Positions 1 through 12,026 of a stretch of DNA of 64,000 bases are shown piece by piece. The first letter of the stretch is position 1. The number at the start of each line of letters is the position of its first letter. Under the pieces are notes generated by a model that saw nothing but the letters and a program-made list of their open reading frames with translations, was not told the origin of the DNA and made no database searches. This DNA is from Aphrophora alni (taxonomy: Eukaryota; Arthropoda; Insecta; Hemiptera; Aphrophoridae): positions 121,153,362 to 121,217,361 of the forward strand of contig OY740765.1 in the NCBI GenBank assembly GCA_963513935.1. The letters run 5' to 3'. The translations under genes and the position numbers were made by a program.

Positions 1-2275
1 ATTACTAAAGTGTTAAATACTTTTACTTTGTAAAAACAAACACGGTTAAAACATACGTGTAAAAACTAATTGTTACAATTATTACTTGTGTAATTATTAC
101 TTTTTACACAGTAAAAGTTTTTACTTGTGTAAAAGTAAAAACAATTATTACTTTACTATTACTAAACTGGAATTATAACTTATAGGAAATACTAATTTCT
201 ACATTAGGAATACTGTTGGCTTTACTTCGCCGACCCCTATGCTGTGAGTTTCTCCCCAAGACTCTCTATATAATTTTTACTTTGTCGATGCTAAAAAATA
301 CTTATTCCCTCTCTCTTAATTTACTTTAACCAATGAACGTAAGCAGCTACTTTTTGTCAGCCAATCAAATTTTAATGTTTCAAAATTGTGACCGTTTAGA
401 AAACTGTTGTCCCGTTATATTTTATGAGTTTTGTGTGTGATTGTCCCTAAGTTTCTAATATTATAGTTATTTATGACTTAATTGCCTACAATGATTCTGA
501 GTCTAATTTAAGTGTTTTTCTCTTTTTTTTCTTTAAAGTTGTGAATGGTGTTCTGACTGATTTATAACATATCCCCCTAACGCTTCACCTTTGTCGGCTA
601 TCATAAAACGTTTAACATGTGTCCAACAAATGTATCTATTTCTATATTCTTTTTAAAATATTAGACCATTACTGGAAAGCTTTTTGATTTCGTTATAATA
701 TATGTATATACATATGTATATAGTTCATACTTAATACATTTTAATGGTAATTATTTAGTGAGTCAATATACAGATTATTTAAAAAAAATTGTCTAATTTC
801 TTTATTACTTGGAATTCACTTTTTAAATGAAAAATCGAAAAGTACCATATTCCCATATGCATAGGTTATGTACACATCACAGTGGGAATTCTTAAGTTAA
901 AAAATGACTTCTAAAACGTCAATTTCAATTTTAAAAGAAAGTAATAATTTAACGTTATAAAAATGAAAAGAATATAATTTTGAAAAAATTGAATACTTCT
1001 GTGTTCATCTATAGGGTTCGGCTACATTTTAACCACTGACAGACAAATATCATGTAATATCAAGATTCAAGTTTTGTTTGACGCATGCATATTACATGTT
1101 TAAGAGTTGTTTTTATTAAAACATATTTTTCAATAGAATGTTGTTTTGCCATTTAGGATGTTAACGTTATGAACGAAATTGATGAAGACCAGATACACGA
1201 TTATTAATTACAAATATTAATTAAAAAAGGATACTTTTCAATTTTTCAGTGAAAAAGTTAAAATATTATATTACAATTTCAAAATAAGGTAAGGGTAATT
1301 GTTTACTTAAAGGCAGCGCCTTATTTTCTGGATTTTTTTTTTTATAGTTTACTTATCTACATAATGGCAATAGCATATGGTTTGACGTATGCACATTACA
1401 CAATGACTACGCTAGATCGCTAGTGTTGCTGGATTCAGACAATCCAAAAAAATGGTTGATTAACAATCTAATTATAATAAGTTTTTACCAATTAATTATT
1501 GTAAATAATATTATATTTAATAAACTCATAAAAGCTGGCTGGGATTCAGTGTCGGTTCGGTAAGATTGTACAATTACAGATGAGTTTTTTTAGTTTGGGG
1601 GTTTGTCCGGCAAATGGTCTTTTGGCCAAATCTAGACATTCATACCAAATCCCTTTAGAAACATTCCCGTGAAATGTGGCGAGATTAGGAAATTGGTGAC
1701 AAATGGGTAAGCTTCTCCACATGTTCTAATACAATATTATATAATACTTTAATAAATACTATACTACTAAATGTTTGCACTTCCGACTAGGTCTATAACA
1801 AAAAGAAGACTGAAAATAATAACTTTCACTTGAATGATTTAGGAAATTTTTGCTATAAGAATTTGTAAGTAAATATCATTAGCTTTACGATGGTACTTAG
1901 ATTATTGTGATAGGACGATTTTTAGTAAGTGAAATGTTGATTTGTAAAAAAACATGACTTTACTTTGTCTACATACTACTGACGTACAAAGTTTCGACAA
2001 TATATTGTTGATTGCCACTTACAGGCTTAACGATTCATCAAAACATTCACTACAAACACATTTTCTGGGGTCTCCCCATGATCTGTTTACATTCAATGGA
2101 ATCTCAGTGTATTGACAATGCAACAACTGTATTTCCAATTTAACTAAAAACTTATTTATAAAAATGTTAAATATTCTATGTTACATGACACTTTGATAAC
2201 AGATCCTCTGTCTGATAATTTAGAAAATAAAAGGATTACACATTTAATAAAGAGGTTTTGCCAAAAATAACTTTG
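1..2275. other. AT-rich non-coding region downstream of the RFX gene
   Basis: No supported coding region is seen on either strand. The stretch is AT-rich and low in complexity. The first 170 bases hold repeated short runs such as gtaaaaac and ttacttgtgt, and 690-725 holds an imperfect atatgtatata palindrome. It lies beyond the stop codon and poly(A) signal of the minus-strand RFX gene, so it is probably intergenic. Confidence 0.5.
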
Positions 2276-2281
2276 TTTATT
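2276..2281 (-). terminator. RFX7: AATAAA polyadenylation signal of the RFX gene
   Basis: The plus strand reads tttatt here, which is AATAAA on the minus strand, about 25 bases beyond the stop codon of the RFX terminal exon. This would give a very short 3' UTR. The position and hexamer are seen directly. Use of the site is inferred; more distal sites in the AT-rich flank are possible. Confidence 0.45.
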
Positions 2282-2305
2282 GGAATAAAACTTTATAATA
2301 ATTAA

Positions 2306-4861
2306 TTACAAATCAGTATCTCCACCAACTTCATCATTAACAACTGTTGCCAAAACATTAAAAGTATCCTCACACCCTGGTAACTGTAGAGATAGGTCTT
2401 CTTCTTCTTCTTTAGTTAATAATCCAAGAGATGTTGATGAATCTGATAGTAGTAAGTTTATATTTCTACGAGCTGTGGAAGAACTGTTCAACAAACTTCC
2501 GGTTGTGTTTAATAGTTGAGAGGAAAAGACAGGAGTAGTAGGATAAGAGCGAGAACCTTGCTGGTTTGGGATCGGGGGTTTAGGAGCAAAAGCAGAAACT
2601 ATGGGATCACGGCTGTTATTTTCAAAACATGTACTATAAGGTACCGGTGTATTTGGGTAACTTCTGGAAGGTTGTTGACATTTTTCATTTTCACCTATTC
2701 CTAAAATGGGTGCTTTGGAGCTGTCTGTTATAATTTCGAATATTCTATGCATCGCAGAATCTATCAAAAGATCGTTCTGTGCTGTATTGGGTACATCATA
2801 GTCTTGAAAGTTCTGCACATCATTCTCATCTGTCATTAGTAAAAAATTGGATGACGAAGATTCTGCATTTATCACATTTCCAAAATCAGATACTTCACTC
2901 GGAACTGGAGTTGGTACAACAGAACTATCGAATTGGTTAGGAGTACTATAGAACATTGGAAATGGTTGTGTAGTTGATAACGGCGACATCAGAGCACTGG
3001 AAGATACCACAGGAACTGAATGAGATCTATTGGTCGTCTGTGGTTGCATAATAGGGACAGGAATATCTCCTTCCGGGAAAAAATTACTTACTTCTTGTGA
3101 TAAAGGATCCGACACATTAAAGTTTGACAAAATGTTTTTGTTAGAATTATTGATTTCTTCCTGTTTTTGAGTTTCCGTTTTTACTTTATATTTCCCATAC
3201 GTCAGAATAGATTGTAAAAGTGATGGTATTTGATTCAATGAATTTGAATTTTTTTCCTCAGTCACACATTCTAATGGTTTTGGTGATTGAACATTATCCT
3301 TAATATTGAAAACTGGTGACTCGCAAACAGAAACTGGAGAACAAGGTAAAAGGAAAATTTTACGTTCAACAGATGAAACTTCGGCTGAGTTATTCGATTG
3401 AGATGTTACATGTTGTAATTGTGTGGTTTCATGTACAGTATCGGAATTTAAAACAGATTGTAGATGAAGGTTAGCCATAGGAGATGATGATTTCAAAACT
3501 GAATCATGACAATGAACAGAGTTTTGAGTCTTAGATGAAGTCGATTGCAAAGATATCACTGGACTCCAGTGAACTGGATTTGTTTGACTAGCAAAAGAGT
3601 GTGACAAATTTGTTTGGAGTTTAAAACGTGGCACTTGCATATCACGAGGTGGAACAAAAGAACTGCCGTAAACAGATTTTGTTTTTGTGGGTGATATTGG
3701 GGTGAAATTAAAAATTTGTCTTCTAGTGTTTGGACTCTGAGGCACTGAATCTGGAAGATTTTCAAAACTAACCCTTCGCCTTGTACTCAAATTATTACCT
3801 GCAATTATCAGAGAAGGTAAAACTAAATTTGGCCTTTGATTTTTCTGTGAAATTTCAATGGCTGTCGAAGTTGATGTTCCTCCGTTTGTACCTATATCAT
3901 CTACAACAGTCGATGAAACTGAAGGGAGATTTTCCGCAGTCTTTAACTTTTCTTTGGTACCGGACTTGGTATTTTTTTGTAAAAGTGTTCTCAGATGTGA
4001 TAAGGTTTCCGAATGAACGTCTTTTTCTTCTGGAGTCGGTATGTCAGGACTTTGAGGTTGGAAGTATTTTAAAAGCTCTTCTTCTTGTTCTTGTGAGTTT
4101 CCATCGGTATGCAAATAATCATCCAAAGCGTCCTTTTCTAAACACCCTATACTAACTTGATTGTCATTTTGGTCTTCTTGTAAACTACCCTGTTTCCGAA
4201 TTAAATACTTTTTAATATCGGTACTAGTTTTAGTTGAATTGTTTAATTTTATCGAGCTAGGCTGTTTTGGTTTATAGTGTTTTGTTATTGAAGGCGAAGG
4301 AGACACAACGGCAGGTAATAATATCAAACTCGTAGCTGCTGTTTTATTTCTACATTGTTTCAATAATTTAGGAATAGGTGGTTTCGATCCAATTTGAAAA
4401 GTATGTATGTTTTTGTCGTTGTATAATTCTTCTGGAGAAAAAACTAACTTTTCTTTTAATTTGTTTTCACTTACCACAGTAATATTCATGTTACATTTGT
4501 TTTTTACATCGTTAGACTCATTATTATATTTATTTAATATATTTTCACTGCCTATAATACGTTTAACCCTTGGGCTAAGTGGCATTAATTTTGTACTCTT
4601 ATCAGGTATGAGATCATTGGAAAGGCAGACTCTTTGATTTCCATTGCTTAGAAAATCTTCCTTAATCCGTTTTCTATTATTTATATCACAGACACTTTCA
4701 TTTGATTGGCTTTGCTGGGCTGAACTCTTTAATTTCTTATCAGTCATGTTTTCGTTTAACAAACTAGAAGATAGACGTTTTCTTACAATTAGATTAGGTC
4801 CTTTACGTTTACATCTGCCCAAAAATTGAGTGCTTTCTACAGATGTATGACAGACGGTCTC
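2306..4861 (-). CDS. RFX7: RFX7-like gene, terminal exon (C-terminal region)
   Basis: This exon is open for 851 codons from a tttttag acceptor at 4862-4864 to a TAA stop. It begins ETVCHTSVEST in phase 0, matching the end of the preceding exon. The protein is rich in Ser, Thr, Asn and Pro and looks largely disordered. Recurrent short pieces such as RSYPNTPV, RSYPTTPV and RSHSVPVV, and the basic patch RRVSFENLPDSVPQSP followed by NFTPISP, may be docking or phosphorylation motifs. VLPSLI resembles, but does not fully match, the PxLPx(I/L) ankyrin-binding motif of RFX5/RFX7. The acidic end EEEEDLSLQLPG could be an activation or interaction patch. The length fits the very long tail of RFX7. Reading frames on the opposite strand here are shadows. 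Confidence 0.8.
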   Translation of the reverse strand, partial: ETVCHTSVESTQFLGRCKRKGPNLIVRKRLSSSLLNENMTDKKLKSSAQQSQSNESVCDINNRKRIKEDFLSNGNQRVCLSNDLIPDKSTKLMPLSPRVKRIIGSENILNKYNNESNDVKNKCNMNITVVSENKLKEKLVFSPEELYNDKNIHTFQIGSKPPIPKLLKQCRNKTAATSLILLPAVVSPSPSITKHYKPKQPSSIKLNNSTKTSTDIKKYLIRKQGSLQEDQNDNQVSIGCLEKDALDDYLHTDGNSQEQEEELLKYFQPQSPDIPTPEEKDVHSETLSHLRTLLQKNTKSGTKEKLKTAENLPSVSSTVVDDIGTNGGTSTSTAIEISQKNQRPNLVLPSLIIAGNNLSTRRRVSFENLPDSVPQSPNTRRQIFNFTPISPTKTKSVYGSSFVPPRDMQVPRFKLQTNLSHSFASQTNPVHWSPVISLQSTSSKTQNSVHCHDSVLKSSSPMANLHLQSVLNSDTVHETTQLQHVTSQSNNSAEVSSVERKIFLLPCSPVSVCESPVFNIKDNVQSPKPLECVTEEKNSNSLNQIPSLLQSILTYGKYKVKTETQKQEEINNSNKNILSNFNVSDPLSQEVSNFFPEGDIPVPIMQPQTTNRSHSVPVVSSSALMSPLSTTQPFPMFYSTPNQFDSSVVPTPVPSEVSDFGNVINAESSSSNFLLMTDENDVQNFQDYDVPNTAQNDLLIDSAMHRIFEIITDSSKAPILGIGENEKCQQPSRSYPNTPVPYSTCFENNSRDPIVSAFAPKPPIPNQQGSRSYPTTPVFSSQLLNTTGSLLNSSSTARRNINLLLSDSSTSLGLLTKEEEEDLSLQLPGCEDTFNVLATVVNDEVGGDTDL

Positions 4862-5269
4862 CTAAAAACACAATAATGCATTGTATTTACAATGAATAAA
4901 TAAGACATGAATATTCTAAATTTAAATGAGCCCCTTTTACAGTATTGGTATACTGACTAGATTGTCTGCAAGAGGATCTGGGTTCAATCCCTTTCAATCT
5001 TGTAATTCTATGATGTTAACCTAGCTAGTTACCTAGGTGGTAAGTGGGCAGCTAAAATTGATAGCAAATTCTGGTTGCAAAAGCTAGAATTACAACTATT
5101 GGGATTTGATGTGCTGACCCCACACCTCTCTATAAAAAGCTATCAAGCATGCTTAGGCCCATAATGAGCTGTTCCACCAAGGATTTATTTTTATATAATT
5201 TTTTAATACTGTAAATAAAGTAAAATCTATTTAAACTGATCATATTGGATCTTAATGATATAATTTAAT

Positions 5270-5324
<55 letters not shown>

Positions 5325-8300
5325 ATACAATATTTTTAAACTGTGGATCAACTCTTGTTATTAAGAGATAAAAAAGACCAACTTAGTCTAGGAGTATGTT
5401 GGAAACCATAACTACAACTAGCATCTAATAAAAGAATCCAAGCATAAAGCTAAAGACTGCTGCATCTTTAGGTCTATGCTGAACAAAGAAGATCCAAGAT
5501 CAAGTACCAGAAAAGTACAAGGGATCTGTAGTGCATTCCATATTACTTTATTCAGTCCCAATATGGTAAAGAGCACTATTTTCAAAAACTGGAGGAAGGA
5601 ACTGGTAACAGTACATAGAAGAGTGGCACTTGATGTCTGTAGTGCATACTGTACTGTTTCTACTGAAGCAGCCCTTGTGATTACTGGGATGCTTCTCATT
5701 ATATTTGTAGAGAGAAGAATTGCAAGGTATTCAGAACAGATAGAAGAAGCAGAAGGTGGCCATTACCTAAATAAATGGTAAGAAAGCAACAACAGGCCCA
5801 CATCGCGAAGTAATGCCGAAATAAAGACCTGAGCGGTTAAAATAACTAAGACTATATTATCTACAAACATGTTCAAGTCGACAGAACTACTCACTAACAC
5901 AAGGAATGTTACACACTGGTCAACTAAACAAAAGTGTTAGCTTTAGATGTGAGAGGGAAATTAAATTGAGATGTGGTAAAGATAATACACCAACGGAAAG
6001 TATTGGATCTAAACTGAAAGTGTAACACAAGTATTGTAGTGAATTAAAGACACAATTTTTTGTTAACACAATTTTTGTTATTGTGGTAAAAGTAGCAGTA
6101 GGTCAGGCTGAAGTTTTCATATATTATATTAAAATTTTGTCGTTATAATTCTACTAAAGTCAAGGATGTTTCCATGTTACAGTTGGAAAGAACTACTTCA
6201 GTAGTTGTAGTTCATATTTTAAAAAGAGGAGAAATATTTACAAATGAGGTGACCAGCTAGCTTTTGGAATGTGATTCAAAATCTTGTCATGGAAAGCAGA
6301 GTCGAGTGACAGTTAACTATAAACGTTAAAGATAAAATTTTAGTAGAAAACTATTTTGATCAGTCTCCAATCCAACATGGTGACTAGTCAAAATATATTT
6401 TTTAGATTTTTTTTTTTTAAATTAATTTATTTTATTATTATTTTTTTTTTTACACTGTGTAATTGGAGGACAGGGACTTACACAGTGTAACTATCTTTAA
6501 ACTAAATTTTCAATCTTTGCATTAAATATATTCTCACCTCTCCGCATCTAGTAAAATCATGTTATATTTTGATGTAAAAATGGTTAAATGACTTATCACA
6601 AATTAAAAAGTTTAGTATATCAAATTATTAAACAAATTTAGAAACTCGGCTCACCATTATATTTTGTTAAATGAACACAAATTTCCAAAGCTATTAAGCC
6701 ATTAAGAAAATTCTTTTCAATAGCTTCAATAAGTTTTTTAGTCAGTAAAATCATTAAGTCTAATATTTAGCCTTTTTAAACAAAATAAAAACTGTGCATT
6801 ATAACATTATTACAATTTAATTAATATTTTTAAAGAACTTAATAAGTTTCATGGTTGTCACAGACTAAATTTTTGCTAAGATGAAGACTATAAATTATAA
6901 GTGTCAATATTGTGTTATATTATCTGTTTGCCTTTCATGAATTGCATACATTATAATTACTTGGATTTGTAGAAAGTCTTTGCAATTCTTGATTTTAGTT
7001 TTATTATTGCTACAGCACTGTTTCACTACTCACTGGCAGCTTCCTCAGGCATAAAACACTTAAACTTAAATTTTCATATATATTAAATTTACACAAACAC
7101 AGAACTTTGAAGTAACATAAACATAAACGTTAAAAAATACATACAACATTCCAAGTGGAACCCATCATTCAAAGTCATTTATTGTTCTTATGTGGCTACA
7201 TTAGCAAGTTTATTGATCGTGTATGGCGAATAACTGATAATAATAAACTGAAATCAAGAATTGCAATGACTTCTACAAATCAAAGTATATAGATATATTT
7301 ATTGTATTTGCTCTAAGATGATAATTATACATGTTCCAGTAACATGAAGACGGTCTAAAAAATGGAATTCATTTCTATTTTAAAAATTCTCCAATAGGAA
7401 TTTAATGTTATAATGAAATAAACACATTTTGAATTTATTTTGGTGTGATACCCATTCTAAAAATTAGGGGGGGAAATTTTATTTTTTAAATATTAAGACA
7501 GGTCGGAGTGATACTTATTTCAACTTATTCACCTACTTTGACAGAAGTGTTGTGCCGATGTTTTTGTGGCCTTGCCATACTTTGACGAAATAGTTCCGCA
7601 TTCATTTTTTGTAGACACCAATGAAGCTGTTTATTCCAGATGATGGTTAGATTTAATAAACAAAACTATATTTTTATGTTAGTTATTCAATTTATGTTAG
7701 TATTGATTGTAAACTTGTAAATTTGTCAAAATTGTAACATTGTTTTAAAATGTCTAAATTTAATAATACACTTACAGGAACTTGATATAATTTTTTAGTT
7801 TGATATAATATGATTTTAACAAAAATTATGTATATGTTTGATGTATAGTTTTCATACATGCTATATGTCTTTTTATGTATGATAATCTAGTATAGTATAC
7901 TAACTGTATTTTGCTGTGTAGTTGCTGTAATTATATTGACGTGGCCATACAACAAAGGTATTGTCTCGGCCAAAATAAAAATAATAATAAATTAATATAT
8001 AATAAAATTAATGTATGAAAAAGACCATGGTAATTTCGAGATCCTCTCCCAATCATCACCTCATGGAATACTACTTAACAGGTGCAACATTTCAAGTATC
8101 ACGGATCTGTGTTTAGTGATAATGGGAAAAATCTCAGCAGAACTAAATAAAATAATAACGTAACAGCTAATACAGGAAAAGTCTACATGCAAACAATCAA
8201 TTTATAAACAAGCAATTTGTCTGCAAGATCGAGATCCCAAAAGAAACAAAAACAGTAGTGTTCAAAAAGATGTACATCCCAATCTTTACCTACACCAGTG

Positions 8301-11300
8301 AAAACCAGGCACTAAATATAAGTCACTTTAGTGTCTTGTCAAAGCTAAGAAATGATGTACTTAAGATGAGTTGACAATAAACATAGCAGGGACCGAATAA
8401 GAAACGTCACCATTTAAGCAGCACTAAAAGTAAGACCGGTGTCAGATGTGATTAAGCATTCCCAAATGAGATTAGACATGTACAGAGAATGGATGATAAC
8501 AGACTTCCAAGGAAACTGTATGAGATGAGAAGTATGGGTCACCACGCAATGCTCAGTGTGGCTACAGCAATGGCTAACATAAATAAATAAAATAATAAAA
8601 TAAATGTGTGAGGCATCCTGGAGGACAGAGGCATTGTCAGGAATCAGGCAAGAGTACTTCCTCTCCAGAGGCAACATGGTGATCTCTTTGCTTATCCCCA
8701 ACACCCCAAAGGTAGAAGAGAACACATTCAAACAAATGACCGCCAGTTCCACATTTAACATTTGAAAAACCAAGTTACCCCCAACTTACAAATTTTGAAA
8801 GTGGGGGTCTCAAACAAAATTTGGTTAAAAGGTGTGTATTGATTTACTAGAAATTGCTATCTCAAAATTTTCAAAATTAATTCAATGTAAATTGTATTAG
8901 ACCATTGTCATGGTTCTGGGACACATGGTATATGAATTAACATAATATATTGATGTTAATATTATAACCATATATGAAAATATGAATAAAACCCATTTAT
9001 GTATAAAACAGCATTTAGATCCAAGGATTGAATAAATGTGTTTATTCTTACTTGTATTTTGGGCTTGCTGTCATTTTCTTGGATCTTTCTACTTTGAATA
9101 TTTGGCTCCATGGATTTTACCCTTAAACTTTGAGGCATGGTTGTAGGGTTGGCTGTACAACAAAAACAGAACATTGTGTTACATACAGAACTATTATAAT
9201 GTTTGAAAGTATAATAGAACACTGTTATCTACCATACTAATCTGAAATTTTTGATAGTACAAGCTAAAATTTAGGCTATGTTATAACTACAAAATACAAT
9301 ATGTCATAACAAAATTTCAATTTCACTGTGTTTTTAAATAAATCAAGTATAATATACTTTCATTAAAAACCAAAAATCACTATAAAAATTAATATTGAAA
9401 TATAGATCATGAGAAATTTTAACAAATCAAATAAATAAATGCCTTTAAAAAAATGGAATTTTTCTACAATGGATACAGTAAACATAAGAGTTTGTAATAT
9501 TTCAATGTTCTTTGATTTTAAAGATGATTAGCATGCAATACGAATTGAATAACAACTAAACAAATTTTGTTAGTTTTTATGACAAATAAAAACACTGACA
9601 ACATTTATAAATTAAACAAAGACACTCTAAATATTCTTAAATATGGGGATTAAAATTAGCCACGTTCTCAGCATACTTTAGGCTGTACCTGTCCTCTGGG
9701 TAGTGATAAATAACCAACAGCGTTGACTTATAAGCTTGCTAAAAATAAAGCCACATAAAACAAAGAAATAAATAAAACTGTTCTTTTATGAGCAACCAGT
9801 GACAACATTCATGACTGACGAACAAAAATACAAACATAAACTTTTAACACTTTACACTGGAATGGAGGAGGAATATTCCAGGCAAAAAAGTTGACATTTC
9901 AACAGAGCTCTAAAAATATGATCAACATATTCATCATTACAGTAGTTAATAGTAAATTTAAAAACAAGAACTACTTTGTAATTAAGAACAATAAAATGAA
10001 CTATCTGTCCAAATCAAGATAAATCACCAGTGGGATTCTAATAGGAGTGAAACATCGCTTGGTCTAAGAATTTCAGACCATTAAGGAAATGTTGAGCCAT
10101 GATCTAGCAGATGTAGCAAAAGTAGAGGTCTGGAAAGAAAACCAGTGGTTTACAGTGTTGGGAATTTAAAGCCCACCAAACAATAATAACTTAAATACAA
10201 AATAATTCACTGTAACCTTAACTAACTATACTACTACACAATAAAGCTGATGTACTCCCTTCTCTAGTGAACAAGATTATACTTAAAACTATAAACACGA
10301 TTTACCCAATAAAAAGCTGGACTTTATTATATACAGATGGATCTAAACTAAAGGATGAGACTGGTGCAGGCATTTATAGTGACATTTCCCGCTGCATTCA
10401 GGTGTTACAGTGTTTGCATTATGAAGCCTTAAAACAACAATAGACCTAGGCTTACCAATAACTCTGTAATCTTTATAGACTCTAAAACCGCTAAATAGGC
10501 TATAACAAATGATGCACTAAAAAACTCCATAATAAACTTAATTTGAAAAATTACTGGTATATTTGCAATCTTGTAATACAATGTGTATACCATTTTAAAA
10601 GGGATTATTGATCAAACCACCAAGCATCAACACAATAGATGGAAGGATTAAACAGCTAAAAGATAAATCAAGCTTCCTATTCAGACAACCAAAGAAAAAT
10701 TGTATGGTAAACCATATGGAAATATAACAAGTCTCTACACAATAAGTAAATACAATTTTGTTTAAGTTAATAATCTACTACAATTTGATTTAACAGACAT
10801 GTTCTAAAAATGTATGAATACGTAAACAGTGATTATGTAAAACTTTGTGTATGTGTAGTATACCATTATTACATGAATAAAAAAAACCTAACCACAGATC
10901 ATATGTACATCCTAATAATACACCTTTAATTTGTCTTTTTAAAGTAAGATGACGGTCAATATAAGTTGATTATTAACTCTCAGGGGCTCATTAAGTGAGT
11001 ACAAGGTGTGAATCCTGAGGGACCTAGTTGGATCTACAATTTTTTTCTTCATGTAGCCTTGGGTTAGACACCTCTTTCCCATCTTGGCCAATTCTTGTTC
11101 CCCTTCCGACTGTGACGCTATTAGAGTATTTGAGGGCTAAGCGTCTTCATTTTATATTCTTTCTTGCTTTCTATATATAAGACAATAATGACCTAGAGGT
11201 TTTCACCTTTAAATTGAAGAAAGAAAAAAAAATTAAAAATGTGACTAGTTTTTAAACAAAATATAAAATTTTGGTAACAAAAAAAAAAGTGCAGTAATGC

Positions 11301-11975
11301 TATATGTTCATCTTAACAAACAGTTTGAACTTGCTGAAAAACCTGTAAAATTTTTTTGTTTGGGGCTTTTTTTTATTTTTAAATTTAATTTTTCCTGCTC
11401 AGATGTGTTGTGCATTGTACATTGTATTTATTTATTTTTTAGTTTTGGTTTAAAAAATATTTTTCCAAATTACAGTATGGCTGCTTAATTAATTGGGGTC
11501 ATGGCATTCAGGAGTTTTCCTGAGGCCCAATCCCTAAATCAGACATGTTAACTTTGGGTCAAATCCATGAAAATATTAAGGACTTAGGGTTTAAAAAATA
11601 ATAATTAGATGCTAGACCATTTAATATTTACAAAATCTTTTTACTACATCAACTAGCACTTATATACTACACAAAAATACACTTATTTTATTTTTTAATA
11701 TATTTCATTGATGGTGGCCATTTTTGTTTTGGCCAGATCGTCGATTTTCAGTCTTTGCAGATCTCCACAGATATACAAATATCTCAAGTTCTGATTGTCC
11801 TAGAACACTGAATGAAAAACCATTCTATTCAGAAAAGAAAGCCCTAAAACAAATGAATTATTCACTTACAACTAATTCCAAGGGTAACTTTACTCTAAAG
11901 TTACTCTGACAAAAAGTTTAAAAGTATGTTTTCAGACTTTTTTTTCATGAAGGCAATTAACTACTGGTTTGTATT

Positions 11976-12026
<51 letters not shown>

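Larger units (their letters stand above)
4862..9051 (-). other. RFX7: RFX intron (about 4.2 kb)
   Basis: The intron between the terminal and preceding exons has gtaaga and tttttag ends on the minus strand. It contains a SINE-like repeat, an (AT)n tract, two LINE scraps and an inverted-repeat unit, listed separately. The remaining stretches, mainly 5850-6440, 6500-6950, 7300-8230 and 8550-9050, are AT-rich and show nothing I can identify. Confidence 0.65.

Noticed and set aside
2516..4829. Plus-strand reading frames of 60-124 codons opposite the RFX terminal exon
   Set aside because: They are antisense shadows of the 851-codon exon, without domains or splice support.
4928..5205. Functional tRNA gene
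   Set aside because: A B box is present but no cloverleaf with acceptor and anticodon stems could be drawn.
5476..5781. Small host membrane protein
   Set aside because: The hydrophobic stretch lies inside a recognisable LINE block (RRVALDVCSAYCTVS).
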